The position numbers were made by a program, and so were the translations under genes. 64,000 nucleotides of DNA from NCBI RefSeq assembly GCF_014805625.2, contig NW_023998464.1, positions 6,518,611-6,582,610 on the forward strand. The letters are read 5' to 3'. Position 1 is the first letter of the stretch. Each line of letters begins with the position of its first letter. The notes below the pieces were generated by a model. That model ran no database searches. It was not told the DNA's origin and saw only the letters and a list, made by a program, of their open reading frames with translations. The stretch is from Glossina fuscipes (lineage: Eukaryota; Arthropoda; Insecta; Diptera; Glossinidae). This document shows positions 22,455-32,935 of this stretch, piece by piece.

Positions 22455-23227
22455 CCAGTTTATATATTATCCTCCTCATATATACTATGAGCTTTTGGTT
22501 TTTCCATTCATTTAATGACTTTACCGCTACGCGAATATTCTATGTAATCTTCGGTTTGGGCCAACAGTAGCGATTTAGGTGGTGCTTGCAAATGTTCTTC
22601 ACCACCATACTTTTCCACAATATGTTCCTTCGTCTGAAAAAAAATAAAATATATTATTGCACGGTAAAACAAAATTATACAGTGGTACAAATTTTTAAGA
22701 TAAAAAGAGTAAAGTCATATAGCACTAGTACAGGCACTGTTTATGAGAGAAAATCCCAATGGCTAATATTTTCGTTATTATATTTTTTTGGATTTCACAA
22801 GGTTAGTAGGAGATTTTTCAAAACAATCTCCAAAAGCCGCTACGTTGTGAATGATTAAACTAAATTGACCTCCGATTCTTACAGTTGATTTGAACTGTTC
22901 CTTCTTTTTCTCGTATTCTTTTTGTAATAGCTCCAGCTTGGTAGGCTCAGCCAATAAATGAACATCGACCCCCTTACCATGAGCCTCCCATGCGAGATAT
23001 TTCCGCATCAGGATCTAATTTAATAAACAGTTTCTGGCAATGCATATAGGAATAGAAATTTCAGAGGTTTCTACTAACCATTCTTTAATTTTTCGGCTTT
23101 TAATTGCTGTTTAGCTTCTTCCACCTTCTCATATTCTTCTATAATTTCGCGATGATTGGCGGGATCGTAACTACTCCAACGATCTCTTTTCTCATATATA
23201 TCGTTAAAAATTCTTTTTTGCATTAAG
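22455..23227 (-). pseudogene. Slu7: SLU7 (step-II pre-mRNA splicing factor) pseudogene, introns retained
   Basis: Three exon remnants lie in order on the minus strand. 23225-23090 reads [38 protein letters not shown] and ends at a GTTAGT donor. 23010-22885 reads [36 protein letters not shown] and ends at GTAAGA. 22640-22455 follows a T-tract and CAG and reads [40 protein letters not shown], then TGA, then MEKPKAHSIYEED. These match successive parts of SLU7, which selects the 3' splice site in the second step of splicing. The N-terminal zinc-knuckle region, the middle segment between the first two remnants and the C-terminus are missing. The TGA replaces a codon inside a conserved exon. Retained introns mean duplication at the DNA level. 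It lies about 500 bp downstream of DPH1. Confidence 0.88.
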
Positions 23228-23746
23228 AATAGATTGGGTGCAAAATAACATTATAGTATGTACGTTTATAAGGATGACAATCTCTCATTTTATACAGAAA
23301 CATATGTAAACATAAATACACAAGAACAAAAAAAACTTTAAATTTAACTACATCTTACTGAAAAAGGATTCAATAATAATAGCGTTTCAATATAAATACT
23401 GCCCACCACGACAATGATGGAAAAATAAATAAAATGGTAAATAAAATTTAAGTAGATCAGTCAATACAATATGAGCGACAGCGAAGAATCTATATATATA
23501 TCCATGTTTTTATCGTAACTTCCTTCCGTAAAAATATCGCTAAAACTAATTAAAGATTAAATTAAAAATTAAATTAGTACGTAGGCAATTCATAGGAAAA
23601 CAGCTACAAACCAATTAAAACAAAATCAACATAAGTATATTTCTACATCGGAACGGTTATGTGCATGTATCTATAAAATGAGCCTTTTCATTTCATATTT
23701 AAGATATTTATAATTAGTTCATAAAGTATTAGTTTACTTATTTCAA
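23228..23746. other. DPH1 3' flank
   Basis: This AT-rich sequence is presumably partly the DPH1 3' UTR. I did not find a clear minus-strand AATAAA close to the stop codon. Confidence 0.4.
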
Positions 23747-25171
23747 TTAACTTCTTCTAAAATCTAAAATATCGTTTAGTATTTCCAGCCCGTCTTTCGA
23801 GTTATTTGTACGGTGATCCTTTTCAAGTTCAGCACGAGTGCAGCGGCCGCAACACGCAGCGGATGGTCGATTTTCACATTCGCCTAAAGGTGGAGGCTTA
23901 AAGTTTGGAGTCCATGGTCCTAAACTTCCAGTTGCATAAAAATCCATTGGATATGCCGTTTCTTTGGGTGTTCGGTTTTGTGGCGTCCATTCTACGTCAC
24001 CCAATACTACCGACAGCTCATAGGGATTAAGTAACGGTTTGTCGAAAGCTGAACCCCAATCGATAGATAGTCGTGGACAAGCTATTTGTACAAAAGCGTC
24101 AATATCTTTGAACAAAGCCAACTTTTGAGGATATATTTCCGATAACAATATGGTGGTAACTTTAAAGCCACGAAGTAGTAAACGTTTTTCCAAGTATTTG
24201 TACACACGCGCACTCCCTTGCCGCCCTAAAGTACCCAAAATTATTCCAATTTTTGTAGCCTTCTTGGCTCGCAATATTTCTTTGTAACGCATTGATTGCA
24301 TGGCCAAATGATCATATAACTCAATAGTAAATTTTTTCTCATAAGGATCATATTTGTAGGCCTTTATCTCAGGATTTGCTATCATAACAGACTCTAAATG
24401 AAAACGACCGTCGCCCAAATAAATAATTTTCTTTGCGGTCGGCGGCAGACTAGGTGATGTACAACCTAATATTTCACCCGGGCTTAAAGGCTTAACTTGT
24501 GGCACTATAACATCATAACCAGCGGTTTTAAGCTCTGCGCAGGCCACTTGCAATGTTGCAACGAATTGTACAGTACTCACTAAAGCTATTTGCCCTTCTT
24601 CAGGCTTGAAATTTAGTTTGACAGATTCCAAGAAATGCAAAGGGTCGATTTTTATATCCACAAATATATACAACACCTTAATGCCTTCGGTTTGATCAAC
24701 GGGTACCAGACAACTGTGACCATAGTGCACTAAAAGTTCAGCTCCTAAAGCTTTGGCCGTATAATCATCTACGCAGCAAGCGCCATAAGTAACATCTCCC
24801 ATAATTACAGTATCAGCATTTGTGAAACGTTCTATTATATCACTAAGGACGATGGCATACATTAGCAAACCTTCTGGCATTTGTAACGCCACACGTTTGG
24901 CTTTCATCTCTTTGATTCGCCATATGGTCTTATGCAATTCAAAATTATAATTGCATGGTAAACGCTCAATAGCCTTTTGTAAAAGAGGATCATCCAGTAA
25001 CGACTGAGGTATGCGATTAAGTCGGGCCTTAGGCTTGAAAACCTTTTTCGGTTTAGCTTTCACCACCACAATATCGGTAGAGTTGTGTGCTGAAATCTCG
25101 CTGGATGGCGGTAAGGTTTGTGAATTGGCCTTTGCTATAACTGCATTAGGTTGGACAGCAATGTCCAACAT
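23747..25171 (-). CDS. Dph1: 2-(3-amino-3-carboxypropyl)histidine synthase subunit 1 (diphthamide biosynthesis DPH1)
   Basis: An intact single-exon frame of 474 residues starts at ATG 25171. DPH1 acts with DPH2 as a non-canonical radical-SAM enzyme that transfers the aminocarboxypropyl group of SAM to a histidine of eEF2, the first step of diphthamide synthesis in the cytosol. The family signature is clear: [11 protein letters not shown] (97-107), [12 protein letters not shown] (125-136), [12 protein letters not shown] (147-158), [19 protein letters not shown] and the [11 protein letters not shown] block (363-373). Cys133, Cys237 and Cys365 stand at the spacing of the three cysteines that hold the [4Fe-4S] cluster. 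A CCGRC motif near 440 fits the family C-terminus. Length fits eukaryotic DPH1, with a slightly longer polar N-terminus of about 45 residues. An antisense frame exists but no other gene overlaps. Upstream, 25175-25330 is AT-rich leader or promoter sequence without a motif I would assign. Confidence 0.97.
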   Translation of the reverse strand: MLDIAVQPNAVIAKANSQTLPPSSEISAHNSTDIVVVKAKPKKVFKPKARLNRIPQSLLDDPLLQKAIERLPCNYNFELHKTIWRIKEMKAKRVALQMPEGLLMYAIVLSDIIERFTNADTVIMGDVTYGACCVDDYTAKALGAELLVHYGHSCLVPVDQTEGIKVLYIFVDIKIDPLHFLESVKLNFKPEEGQIALVSTVQFVATLQVACAELKTAGYDVIVPQVKPLSPGEILGCTSPSLPPTAKKIIYLGDGRFHLESVMIANPEIKAYKYDPYEKKFTIELYDHLAMQSMRYKEILRAKKATKIGIILGTLGRQGSARVYKYLEKRLLLRGFKVTTILLSEIYPQKLALFKDIDAFVQIACPRLSIDWGSAFDKPLLNPYELSVVLGDVEWTPQNRTPKETAYPMDFYATGSLGPWTPNFKPPPLGECENRPSAACCGRCTRAELEKDHRTNNSKDGLEILNDILDFRRS

Positions 25172-27322
25172 GATGTGATTGTTACTTTTTGTTTCTTACG
25201 TGATTGTTGTTAATTAATCTAATTGAGATGATTAAAACTTGATTGCAAGTTAGTCAGCGGCCACAACACTGATTTCCGTATTTCCTTTTTTTATTGTATA
25301 ATATGCGTACGTAGCGACAAAACTCCTGAAAAAATATTTAAATATTGAATTGAATGTGAAACTGCTTTGCTGTATAATAATTAAAGAAATTCAAATAATC
25401 TTGTGAACACGCACATTTATTTCAAATAAAGCTAAATAAATACCTATTAAATTATGGTTTTATATATATTTTTTTGAAATTAATTTTCACTTCTCCCAAT
25501 TACTTTAGTATTTCACTAAATCGCATCCTCTAAGTCGGTATTTTATATGAAAAAAATTCTAACAACGTTATGATTGGTAGTTTTTTATTGTATGCATGTG
25601 CAAGTTCTTTGCTTCGAACTAGACGTTGTTGTTATTGTATTTTATTACAATCTTTGTTTTCTTTTTGGTATTGAACTCTGCCACCATTAGCAAACACTCG
25701 TAAGTCACGTACGCCACTCTTTTTATATATATCTGTATAAAACACAAAGCTTTTTTTTTTATTTTCTTTTCTAAACAATTAAACATATGTTTCATTTTTA
25801 TAATTAAATAATTACATTCACAATCTTTTCTAAAAAAAATCAAAAATTTTAACGTCCTGTTGTTATATTCACTTATGTGTCTTCTTCAAACATTTTTTAC
25901 TCACCCGACCAAAATGCTTAATTTTGTTTATTGACTTCAAGCAGAATCATATTTGTTTTGATTTTTGCAGGTCGAACAACAAACATCATAACATATACGC
26001 GCACACCCGCGAATACACAATTAACAACTTTGAGTAAAAGGGGCACAAAAAAAAGACTGAAAAGACGGTGCAACGGCTGATCTTTCGATTTTCTGTCCGA
26101 TACCACTTGTTGCGTATGGCTTTGCAGTGAAATAAAAACAAACGTATTATAGGAGACAAATTAGCACGTGGCAGGCCATTTTTCCTTTTCTAAACGTCTG
26201 CAAGTGGAAAAATGATTGGTGATTAGATGATTGTGCCATCTTGTCATTTGCCGTCCTGACCCATTTCTCTTTTATTTAAAAATTGTGAGGGTTGATAAAA
26301 TGCCGCCCTCAAATGCCACTCATTTTAATCACACTTAGAAGATATACTCTTGTCGTTAGCTGCGATTCGAAAAAGTTTTCATTAATTTTAATGAATCAAC
26401 AATATATTAGTATAACAATTCTGACTCCGATGAATAAAGTCTGCTATAACAATGAGCGAACATAGTTCTTTTTCTTCTTTTCTGTATCTGATTTTATTAA
26501 TTTTTGTTTGGAGGGACTCGAATTTACGTTTGTTTTTCTACCTTTTGTTGCTGTTGCGTTTCTCGTTTTTCCTCGTTTTTTTTCACGGCTTATGTTTGCT
26601 TTTGGAATACGATCAAACAAAGGTTGATTCTTACAGGGTTATATAAAAAAAAAAAAAAAAGAATAGCTTCTTAACTATCGCATATGACCTAAGTTCGAGA
26701 TGTCAAACCAAAATTTCAAACTGTAAGCAGCAATTTCATATAATGAGAATCTAAAGATATATAAAAACTGCCTATTTTTATTATTAATTGTCATCAGCTG
26801 GAAGTGCAAAGTTATAAAGATTAAAATAAATTAATGTTATTCGTTCTGGATGATCTTAAGGCATCAACTGAGACTATATTATTTCTAGTGCTAGCGTAGG
26901 TAAGTTGCATACTTGGGAAATCGCTTGAAACTAATTGACTTGCATTAAGTTAAATTTTGGATAAAACGGCTATATGCCGTTACATAATTTTTCCCCCTAC
27001 ATCGTTTATTAAAAAAAATAAGACGGAGTTGCTTTCAATAAATGAAAATTCAAACATCCCTTACTATAAAAAATATTCCAGACCGTGAAAAATTTGTCAT
27101 TCAAATAAATTATTAATAGTAATAATACGTAACGTTTCGTAATTCACTTCATTAACAAAAAATTAGTTGAAATTCTAGTATTGTGAGATACCAAACGCAC
27201 CAAAACGATTTTCAACGGAAACCGAATGCAAAGTAAAAGCACACAAACAAAGCAAAACACACATTAGTAAATATAACTTTGTCCAATAATGATTAATTAA
27301 TCTTAAGCATAGCGCTCTTGTT
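25172..27322. other. intergenic AT-rich stretch between two minus-strand genes
   Basis: It has long T- and A-tracts (for example 26646-26660), no supported gene, and dispersed repeat A copy 3 at its left part (26975-27045). The frame at 27175-27360 overlaps the MADF gene end and is not credible. Confidence 0.5.
26975..27045 (+). repeat. dispersed repeat A, copy 3 (internally deleted)
   Basis: ttacat..tcgtttattaaaaaaa followed by ggagttgctttcaataaat matches both ends of the copies at 3728 and 16188. The central gagaatggagagagcac part is missing. Confidence 0.5.
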
Positions 27323-28657
27323 TTATATTTGGATCGGAATAACATCTTCGATATTTTCATTATTTAAAGTTTTAATTTGGCATTCACATAAAAAATGTAG
27401 TATTTTACGTTCAGCATTTTCACGTTGCTCAAGCGATAGGCCTTTTAATAGTGTGTCAATCTTCCGCATCACGTCCGCTTGCCAACTTGTTTTAGTGTGA
27501 CTTTGCTCTAACACTCCTTCTTGCCTGTAGCGCTGTTTTTGATGCTGCAAACTTTTGAGACATTCATGAGATTGTTTTACTACGCATTCCATGTTGGTAA
27601 TCAGATTGGAGAGCTTTTCCTCAGCGTCGTTGTGCATATCATTGAAATACTTCATTTGTATAACAATGTTATTTTTTACTGTCTCTTCTTTAGAATTTGT
27701 GGACAGATATTCCTCAGTCGACTTGTCCGGCAATTCTGGTAAGTCAGAGTTACAATCTTCAATTATCAGTTGATTTTCACCTGCAGTATATTCATAGGGC
27801 GTCTTACTCAGCTCTGATCTCCAAGCACCTTCAGGTGTTACAATTGATATGGTGTTGCGTTTTGTGCTTGCTAAGCGCAGAGGTTTACCTTTCCTGTAAT
27901 GACTTTCGAGAAATATTAAATCTTGAAAATAAATCCACTGAACTTGTTTTTGAGGATGTGATTGGTATTGCCGGTACTCCCGTGAGAATCGATCTCTCAG
28001 CTTTTTCCATTTATTATAACAGAACTCTTCTGTAACGTTCAAAGCATTCGATATGGCGTGCCAAGCTTCATTTTTTGCGGCTAAATTCTTGGAATCTCTT
28101 ACTTTGCACCGGTCATAAAGCACATTATGTTCCTTCACCAAAGCAATTAATTTCCGTTGCAATGTCAGATCTTTAGGATCTGCATTATCTTTAGTAAATT
28201 CATTGTACTGATCATCTTCACTGAATTCCCCTTCTAGACGAGGTTTTCTTTTTCGCGCTTTAGGTTCATATTTTATACATTCGAGAGACTCAATATTAGC
28301 ACATCTAAAAATAGGCAAAAATATTAGCACATTTATTTTCAAAAGATGCTTTGATAACGTTTAATACCCTTGTTTATAATGATCCCTTAAAAAAAGCAAA
28401 TAAGGAAACAAATCCCAATTGGTGGGCTCTTGCGGATTTTGCTGTGCCCTCCTCAGTTCCTTGCCAAATCGATCCCTTATACTTTTCCAACGTGTTATAC
28501 ACGCTCTTTCGGATTTTTTGAGCTCGTCGGACACTTTACGCCAAGCGTGATCTTTGACTAGAGCAATCTTTTGACCGCGTCCCTGATATTTCGCATAGAG
28601 TACAGGATAGCTTTCAACCAGTTTTATTAAATCTACGTCATCAAGATTAGAAGGCAT
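27323..28657 (-). CDS. double MADF-domain, BESS-like transcriptional regulator
   Basis: Two exons: 28657..28368 and 28304..27323, with a 63-bp intron (28367..28305, GT...TTTTTAG). Joined they give 423 residues, and the phase fits exactly (GG|A for Gly). Residues 1-97 form one MADF domain (LIKLVESYPVLYAK, AWRKVSDELKKSERACITRW, LRDHYKQG). A second MADF lies at about residues 130-220 (LIALVKEHNVLYDR, AWHAISNALNVTEEFCYNKW, SREYRQYQSHPQ). The C-terminal 45 residues (MRKIDTLLKGLSLEQRENAE, RKILHFLCECQ) resemble a BESS protein-interaction motif. MADF proteins are Myb-like DNA-binding regulators expanded in insects. Two MADF domains in one protein are uncommon. The linker after residue 115 is basic (KARKRKP), a plausible nuclear signal. 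The first 20 codons and leader are partly duplicated at 13493-13542. I cannot name the orthologue. Confidence 0.9.
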
Positions 28658-29595
28658 TCTTTTAATTATTGAATAATTTTTTCTTTTCCTGAAAATTCTG
28701 TTTTAAGTTCACCATAAGAGCTGCTACGAGAACTTCTTCTTCTTCAGTTTGTGTCTTTTCTTTTGATGGTTTGATAAAATAATTTCAATTTCTTCTTTCT
28801 TACGATATTGCAATATACAGGGACGTTTAAAAGATATTTTTTTGTTGTTGACATTTTGATAGCTTTGACAGCTTTTTCCTAGGTTTTGATTAAATACTGC
28901 ATCCTTTCCGTAAGAGGATCTAGAGTTGGGTGGTGTTATTATTATTACATATTACTATTTAAACGCGTAATGATTTCCTTTCCAATTTTCAAAAGCCTCA
29001 CATGCAATCCATGCACTAATCCGGTCACGAACAACAACAAATAACAAGTACCATAGATAGAAATAATGCATGGTTTGCGATTTTAGGAGTCTTTATAATT
29101 GAAGTTGAAGGTTTAGTTTTCTTGATATAACTAAAATTGAGTATACATAAAGTAATTTCATCGATTGATATGACAATATTAAATATATTCATATCGACAA
29201 TTAACCATTTTAAAGGAGCAAAATCTGTTTACAATTCAGAAGGAGGTATGGAAAAAATATGAATTCAAAAGGAGGTAAGGAAAAAACATACGAAATGGTT
29301 TACAATTCAAAAGGAGGTATGGAAAAAACAAACGAAATTGATGATGAAAGAACGGTGTTGGTTTTTCTGTTACAAATAAAATCGATTTATTATTGTCAAT
29401 TCTCTGATACAACCATGCTTTCTATCTGTTTTGCTTTCAGCTTACACATCTGTCCGCTTAAAGTATTTTTCAGTACAAAATTTGATTGAGTGCGTTTTTC
29501 ATTGCATTGTCGCGTAGTTTATCTTTGCGCTAGGGAAGTTCAAGGGAAAAGTAGAAGTTGATTAATAGAGTTAATAAGTAAAAATACATTTAGTA
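28658..29595. other. intergenic region between divergent MADF and HACD genes
   Basis: Transcription diverges from this 0.9-kb region, so it should contain both promoters, but I see no assignable core element. A small tandem repeat lies at 29233-29329. Confidence 0.5.
29233..29329 (+). repeat. short tandem repeat, aattcaaaaggaggtatggaaaaa type, 3 copies
   Basis: The words ttc(a)aaaggaggta(t/a)ggaaaaaa recur at about 29234, 29264 and 29305 with spacers of different length. The short frame translating it (NSKGGKEKT, NSKGGMEKT) is a repeat product. Confidence 0.8.
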
Positions 29596-30327
29596 ATGAC
29601 TCCTCCAAACGCAACGAAACCTCCAACGAAAGAGCACAGTGCCATAATTAAAGCATATTTACTTATCTACAATGCCGTGCAAGTGCTAGGTTGGTCTTAC
29701 ATTCTATATCTGTTGATAGATTATTATTTACTGCAATCATCCGGGCTTAGAGCACAAATTACTCTATGGAATTATACTCGCATCGCAGTGATTATATTTC
29801 AGAATGCGGCCTTCCTGGAAATTCTGCACGCTTCACTCGGTTTTGTTAAATCTAATCCAGTGATTACTGCTTTTCAAGTGTTCAGCCGCATTATTGTTGT
29901 AGTGGGAGTAATAATGGCCACTCCAACTGCTAAATTATCACCCGGTCTACCTGCTGCCCTTTTCGCTTGGTCAGTTACTGAGACCATACGTTATAGTTAT
30001 TATGCACTTAACATAATAAATTATGTTCCTCATTTTATCACATTCCTGCGCTACACTACCTTTTACTTTTTATATCCTATAGGAGTTAGTGGTGAGTTGT
30101 TGTGTTTCTGGTGGGCACAAAGTTACGCTAAAAGTAATTCGGTATGGTCTATGGAATTACCAAATAAATATAACGTGACATTTTCTTATTACATATGTTT
30201 ATGGATAGTCATGTTATCCTATTTACCTCTCTTTCCGAAACTATATATGCATATGGTGGCTCAACGCCGTAAAGTGCTAAGTGTCAGTGTTAATTGTTTA
30301 GTGTCTTCGGATAAAAAAAAAATATAA
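29596..30327 (+). CDS. Hacd: very-long-chain (3R)-3-hydroxyacyl-CoA dehydratase (HACD/PTPLA family)
   Basis: An intact single-exon frame of 243 residues starts at ATG 29596 (context TTTAGTAATGACT). The enzyme catalyses the third step of microsomal very-long-chain fatty-acid elongation, dehydrating 3-hydroxyacyl-CoA to trans-2-enoyl-CoA in the ER membrane. The sequence shows about six hydrophobic membrane segments. It has the family blocks YLLIYNAVQVLGWSYILY (21-38), QNAAFLEILHASLGFVKSNP (69-88), VFSRIIVV and WSVTETIRYSYYAL (125-138). Tyr160 and Glu167 in YPIGVSGE sit at the seven-residue spacing of the catalytic Tyr/Glu pair defined in yeast Phs1. The C-terminus ends in a lysine-rich tail (SSDKKKI), and the terminal KKKI could act as a dilysine-type ER retrieval signal. 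Length is normal for the family. Polyadenylation signals AATAAA lie at 30380-30385 and 30510-30515. It is transcribed away from the MADF gene. Which of the fly paralogues it is cannot be settled here. Confidence 0.96.
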   Translation: MTPPNATKPPTKEHSAIIKAYLLIYNAVQVLGWSYILYLLIDYYLLQSSGLRAQITLWNYTRIAVIIFQNAAFLEILHASLGFVKSNPVITAFQVFSRIIVVVGVIMATPTAKLSPGLPAALFAWSVTETIRYSYYALNIINYVPHFITFLRYTTFYFLYPIGVSGELLCFWWAQSYAKSNSVWSMELPNKYNVTFSYYICLWIVMLSYLPLFPKLYMHMVAQRRKVLSVSVNCLVSSDKKKI

Positions 30328-30379
30328 TTAAAATTTCGTAAATACTTTTGTTTTTACTCGTGACAGCAAGTCGTATAAG

Positions 30380-30515
30380 AATAAATTTACATAAGTAATC
30401 TCTTCTTAATTAACCTTTGATCATATCAATAAGTTTTTCCTTTGTATTCATTTAAGGGTTTGGTTTAACTAGTAACTAAGTCTAATTTTGTAAAAAAAGT
30501 TTTTTTTTAAATAAA
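30380..30515 (+). promoter_or_regulatory. candidate polyadenylation signals of HACD
   Basis: AATAAA hexamers stand at 30380-30385 and 30510-30515, 53 and 183 bp after the HACD stop codon. AATAAA is common in AT-rich DNA, so choice between them is uncertain. Confidence 0.5.
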
Positions 30516-30624
30516 CGGTTATTGATAATTTGAATAAATCGAAATCATGCTTATGCATGTGTTTCAAAATGAACATCAAAAAACAGGTTTCTCTTTCAAA
30601 GAAGAAAAGTAGCTATAATTAGTT

Positions 30625-30850
30625 ACACCCTACACCATTTTGGCAACAGGTATATAAGGTTTGTACGAATATGTAACATCCAGGAAGTTGTGAGAGAAAT
30701 ATCCTTTTTTATTCCGCTCAATTCGGAATAATTTTTGGAATCGACTAAAGCGTGTCCGTCCCCCTAATGTATGTCCATGTTTATGTTTGTGTTCTAGCTA
30801 AACATTGATTTGTTCAGATCTTTTAATCAAATATGGTATAGTGGGGTGTT
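30625..30850 (+). repeat. dipteran dispersed repeat remnant (ACCCTACACCA...GTAACA...CCATGT type)
   Basis: The order accctacaccatttt, ggtatataaggtttgtacga, atgtaacatccaggaag, aatcgactaaagcgtgtccg, then tgtatgtccatgtt resembles a very common fly dispersed repeat (from memory of fly sequences). It is non-coding and degenerate. Confidence 0.5.
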
Positions 30851-31527
30851 TGGTTCCAAATAAGAACGCTATTGAAAATAGCTAGCATTGGAGAACTTTT
30901 TCGGACACCCTTAAGTCGTTATATAAAAAGCAGGTAAGAACATTAAAGTCGGGTTAGGCCCACCACTAAATACGCTGCACCACTTTTTTCTTTGGTAATA
31001 ACACATCAAAAATTACGCACTGCTTTCATGCCCGCATGTTGAAGGATGTCAAACACATTATATGAGGTGATCCAAATTTAGTAAACTTAACTTACTTTCC
31101 CACAAATTTTATAAATTTTCAATTTTCATCAGAGGAAACTAGAAATTATACTTCACCTGCATATACGAGCTTGTTTTTCATGATAACCCGTATATATGTT
31201 CCAAGCTCCCTACTGTTAATGTTTTTTGCGAACCTGGTACTATGGACACGATTTCAAAAGGTACGCATTTTTCTGAAAGGGAGAAATCTTGCATGAGAAA
31301 TCTTATAAGGAGTGGAGTCCAAGAAGCACAACCATGTGGTTCAAATTTGGCCCATTTAATTCTTACGTCCAATTACCATCATGAACAAGTTTTCATGATA
31401 AAACATTAACAACTAGGTCTTTTTTACATTTTTCAAAGATAGAAAAGAGGCGATAGATAGAAGAGGAGATAGATCTACGATATGCAAATTTGGTAAGGTT
31501 GATTTCTTTGTCAATTTGCTATTATTT
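30851..31527. other. non-coding stretch
   Basis: It contains tcgggttaggcccaccact and aaatacgctgcaccac at about 30951-30985, a diverged counterpart of the 4914-4975 motif. No gene is supported. Confidence 0.5.
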
Positions 31528-31741
31528 TCATCGTCTTTCAGGTAATGACTGTGGATTGACCGGTTTAACAAAAGATGGGTCCATCTTAAGTTTTTCTGGG
31601 TGTATTACATATATTCGCACAAACAAGAACATCCTGTACCACATGTGGTGTGGGACATAAAAAATGGCGATTTTTAAATTTCCTTCGTAAAAATCGCCGA
31701 ATAATAGTATGATGATGATGCCATGAAGCCCCATATGCATA

Positions 31742-32071
31742 GTGGAAAATATTTTACTTCCCATGTACGACGGTCCGAGCACATCGAGGGACGCGGTACT
31801 TATGCGTCAAGTGGAACAGCTCCAAGAAAAACTTGACGTATTGAAAAGAAGTAAAGGCCAGAAAGTTGACTCAGCTGAAAGCGAAGTGGACAAGATAGTC
31901 CAGATTAATTTCAATGAAGTCTACACAAGTAAAAGTTTAATCGACAGCCGAGCTAAATACAAGGTGCTCGCCCAAAGGAAAAATGGTGGAGTACGTATCA
32001 GTACTTATATTCGCCGCCCGAAGTTTACTGACATTGTTCAACATCATGCTAAGTGCAACGCCAAACACTAG
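31742..32071 (+). CDS. hypothetical 109-residue frame, possibly retroelement or captured exon
   Basis: A hydrophilic 109-codon frame has a coiled-coil-like stretch (VLMRQVEQLQEKLDVLKRSK) and a lysine-rich, non-repetitive remainder. It overlaps an opposing 84-codon frame (31528-31782) that is also open, so coding status is unclear. No downstream domain (protease, RT, integrase) follows. The next 800 bp are broken in all frames. I do not recognise it. Confidence 0.3.
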   Translation: MENILLPMYDGPSTSRDAVLMRQVEQLQEKLDVLKRSKGQKVDSAESEVDKIVQINFNEVYTSKSLIDSRAKYKVLAQRKNGGVRISTYIRRPKFTDIVQHHAKCNAKH

Positions 32072-32935
32072 TCATAAAGGTGATCCCAGCGAATGAAACA
32101 ACGTCATCAAGCTAGCAGAGGAGATCGGACTAGATGTCCGAGCTGCCGTTTGCGACAGATCGGCGCCCAAAAAAGAGAGAAGAAAGCAATTTTTCAAGGG
32201 TGTGTATAAAAGCAAACAGGCAGACGGCAGCAGCAAAATAATTTTGCTCCTCCACGACTGCTCATATCGTTCGAATGTACAACATAATTTGACGAAATAT
32301 TAAACTTTAACTTACAAGCACAACTTTCAAGCAGAAACAGGCCGAAATCTTGTCGTGCAAAGTGTGTCATCTCCATGGAATGCCGCTGAACTTGTATTCT
32401 TTCGCAGTGACATAACACTAGCGTCAGTCCAGGCGGCAATAGATGCGAACACGTTCGACGTAGGCGAGGAAAGGAACAGTGCCGAGCGCACATTAAAGTT
32501 CTGCAAATGTTAACAAACTTCTCCAACGTGCTCCATAGGAGTCCAATAACGGCCGACAATTGGAAGCACAAATAAGAGATACTACAAGCTGTAAAAGAGT
32601 ACCTGAAGACTGCCATTCAATGGGAACAATTAATCACCGACACTTTAACGATCATAAAAATTTCGTCACCATGATGTTGGCTTACTCTAGCATCGAGGTA
32701 GCAGGATAAATTTCCGAGAACGTTTTTTTATTAAGACGGCGGTGAACCAAAGAAAACGTACGAGACCATCCGAGCATATTTTAAAATTGTACAACAGGTT
32801 AAAGCGTCAACAAATATCGGCACACGCGAATGGATTCGCACCTCAATTGCGAACTTATATATAAATTAAATTATAACATAAAAGAAAAGCCCGAAGAAGG
32901 GTTTCGATCATCCGGGCTCGGTGGTTTTCACAAGG
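32072..32935. other. degenerate stretch, possible retroelement remnant
   Basis: GC content is higher than in the surroundings (32090-32620), with broken plus-strand frames (for example LDEILNFNLQAQLSSRNRPK, and near 32760 YETIRAYFKIVQQVKAST). A 140-codon minus frame (32194-32616) is cysteine-rich and probably an antisense shadow. No family recognised. Confidence 0.3.

Noticed and set aside
27521..28035. Plus-strand frames of 60-112 codons
   Set aside because: Antisense shadows of the spliced MADF-BESS gene.
32194..32616. 140-codon cysteine-rich minus frame
   Set aside because: No signal peptide or domain pattern, no splice context, and the cysteines arise from a GC-richer stretch read antisense. 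Not supported as a secreted peptide.
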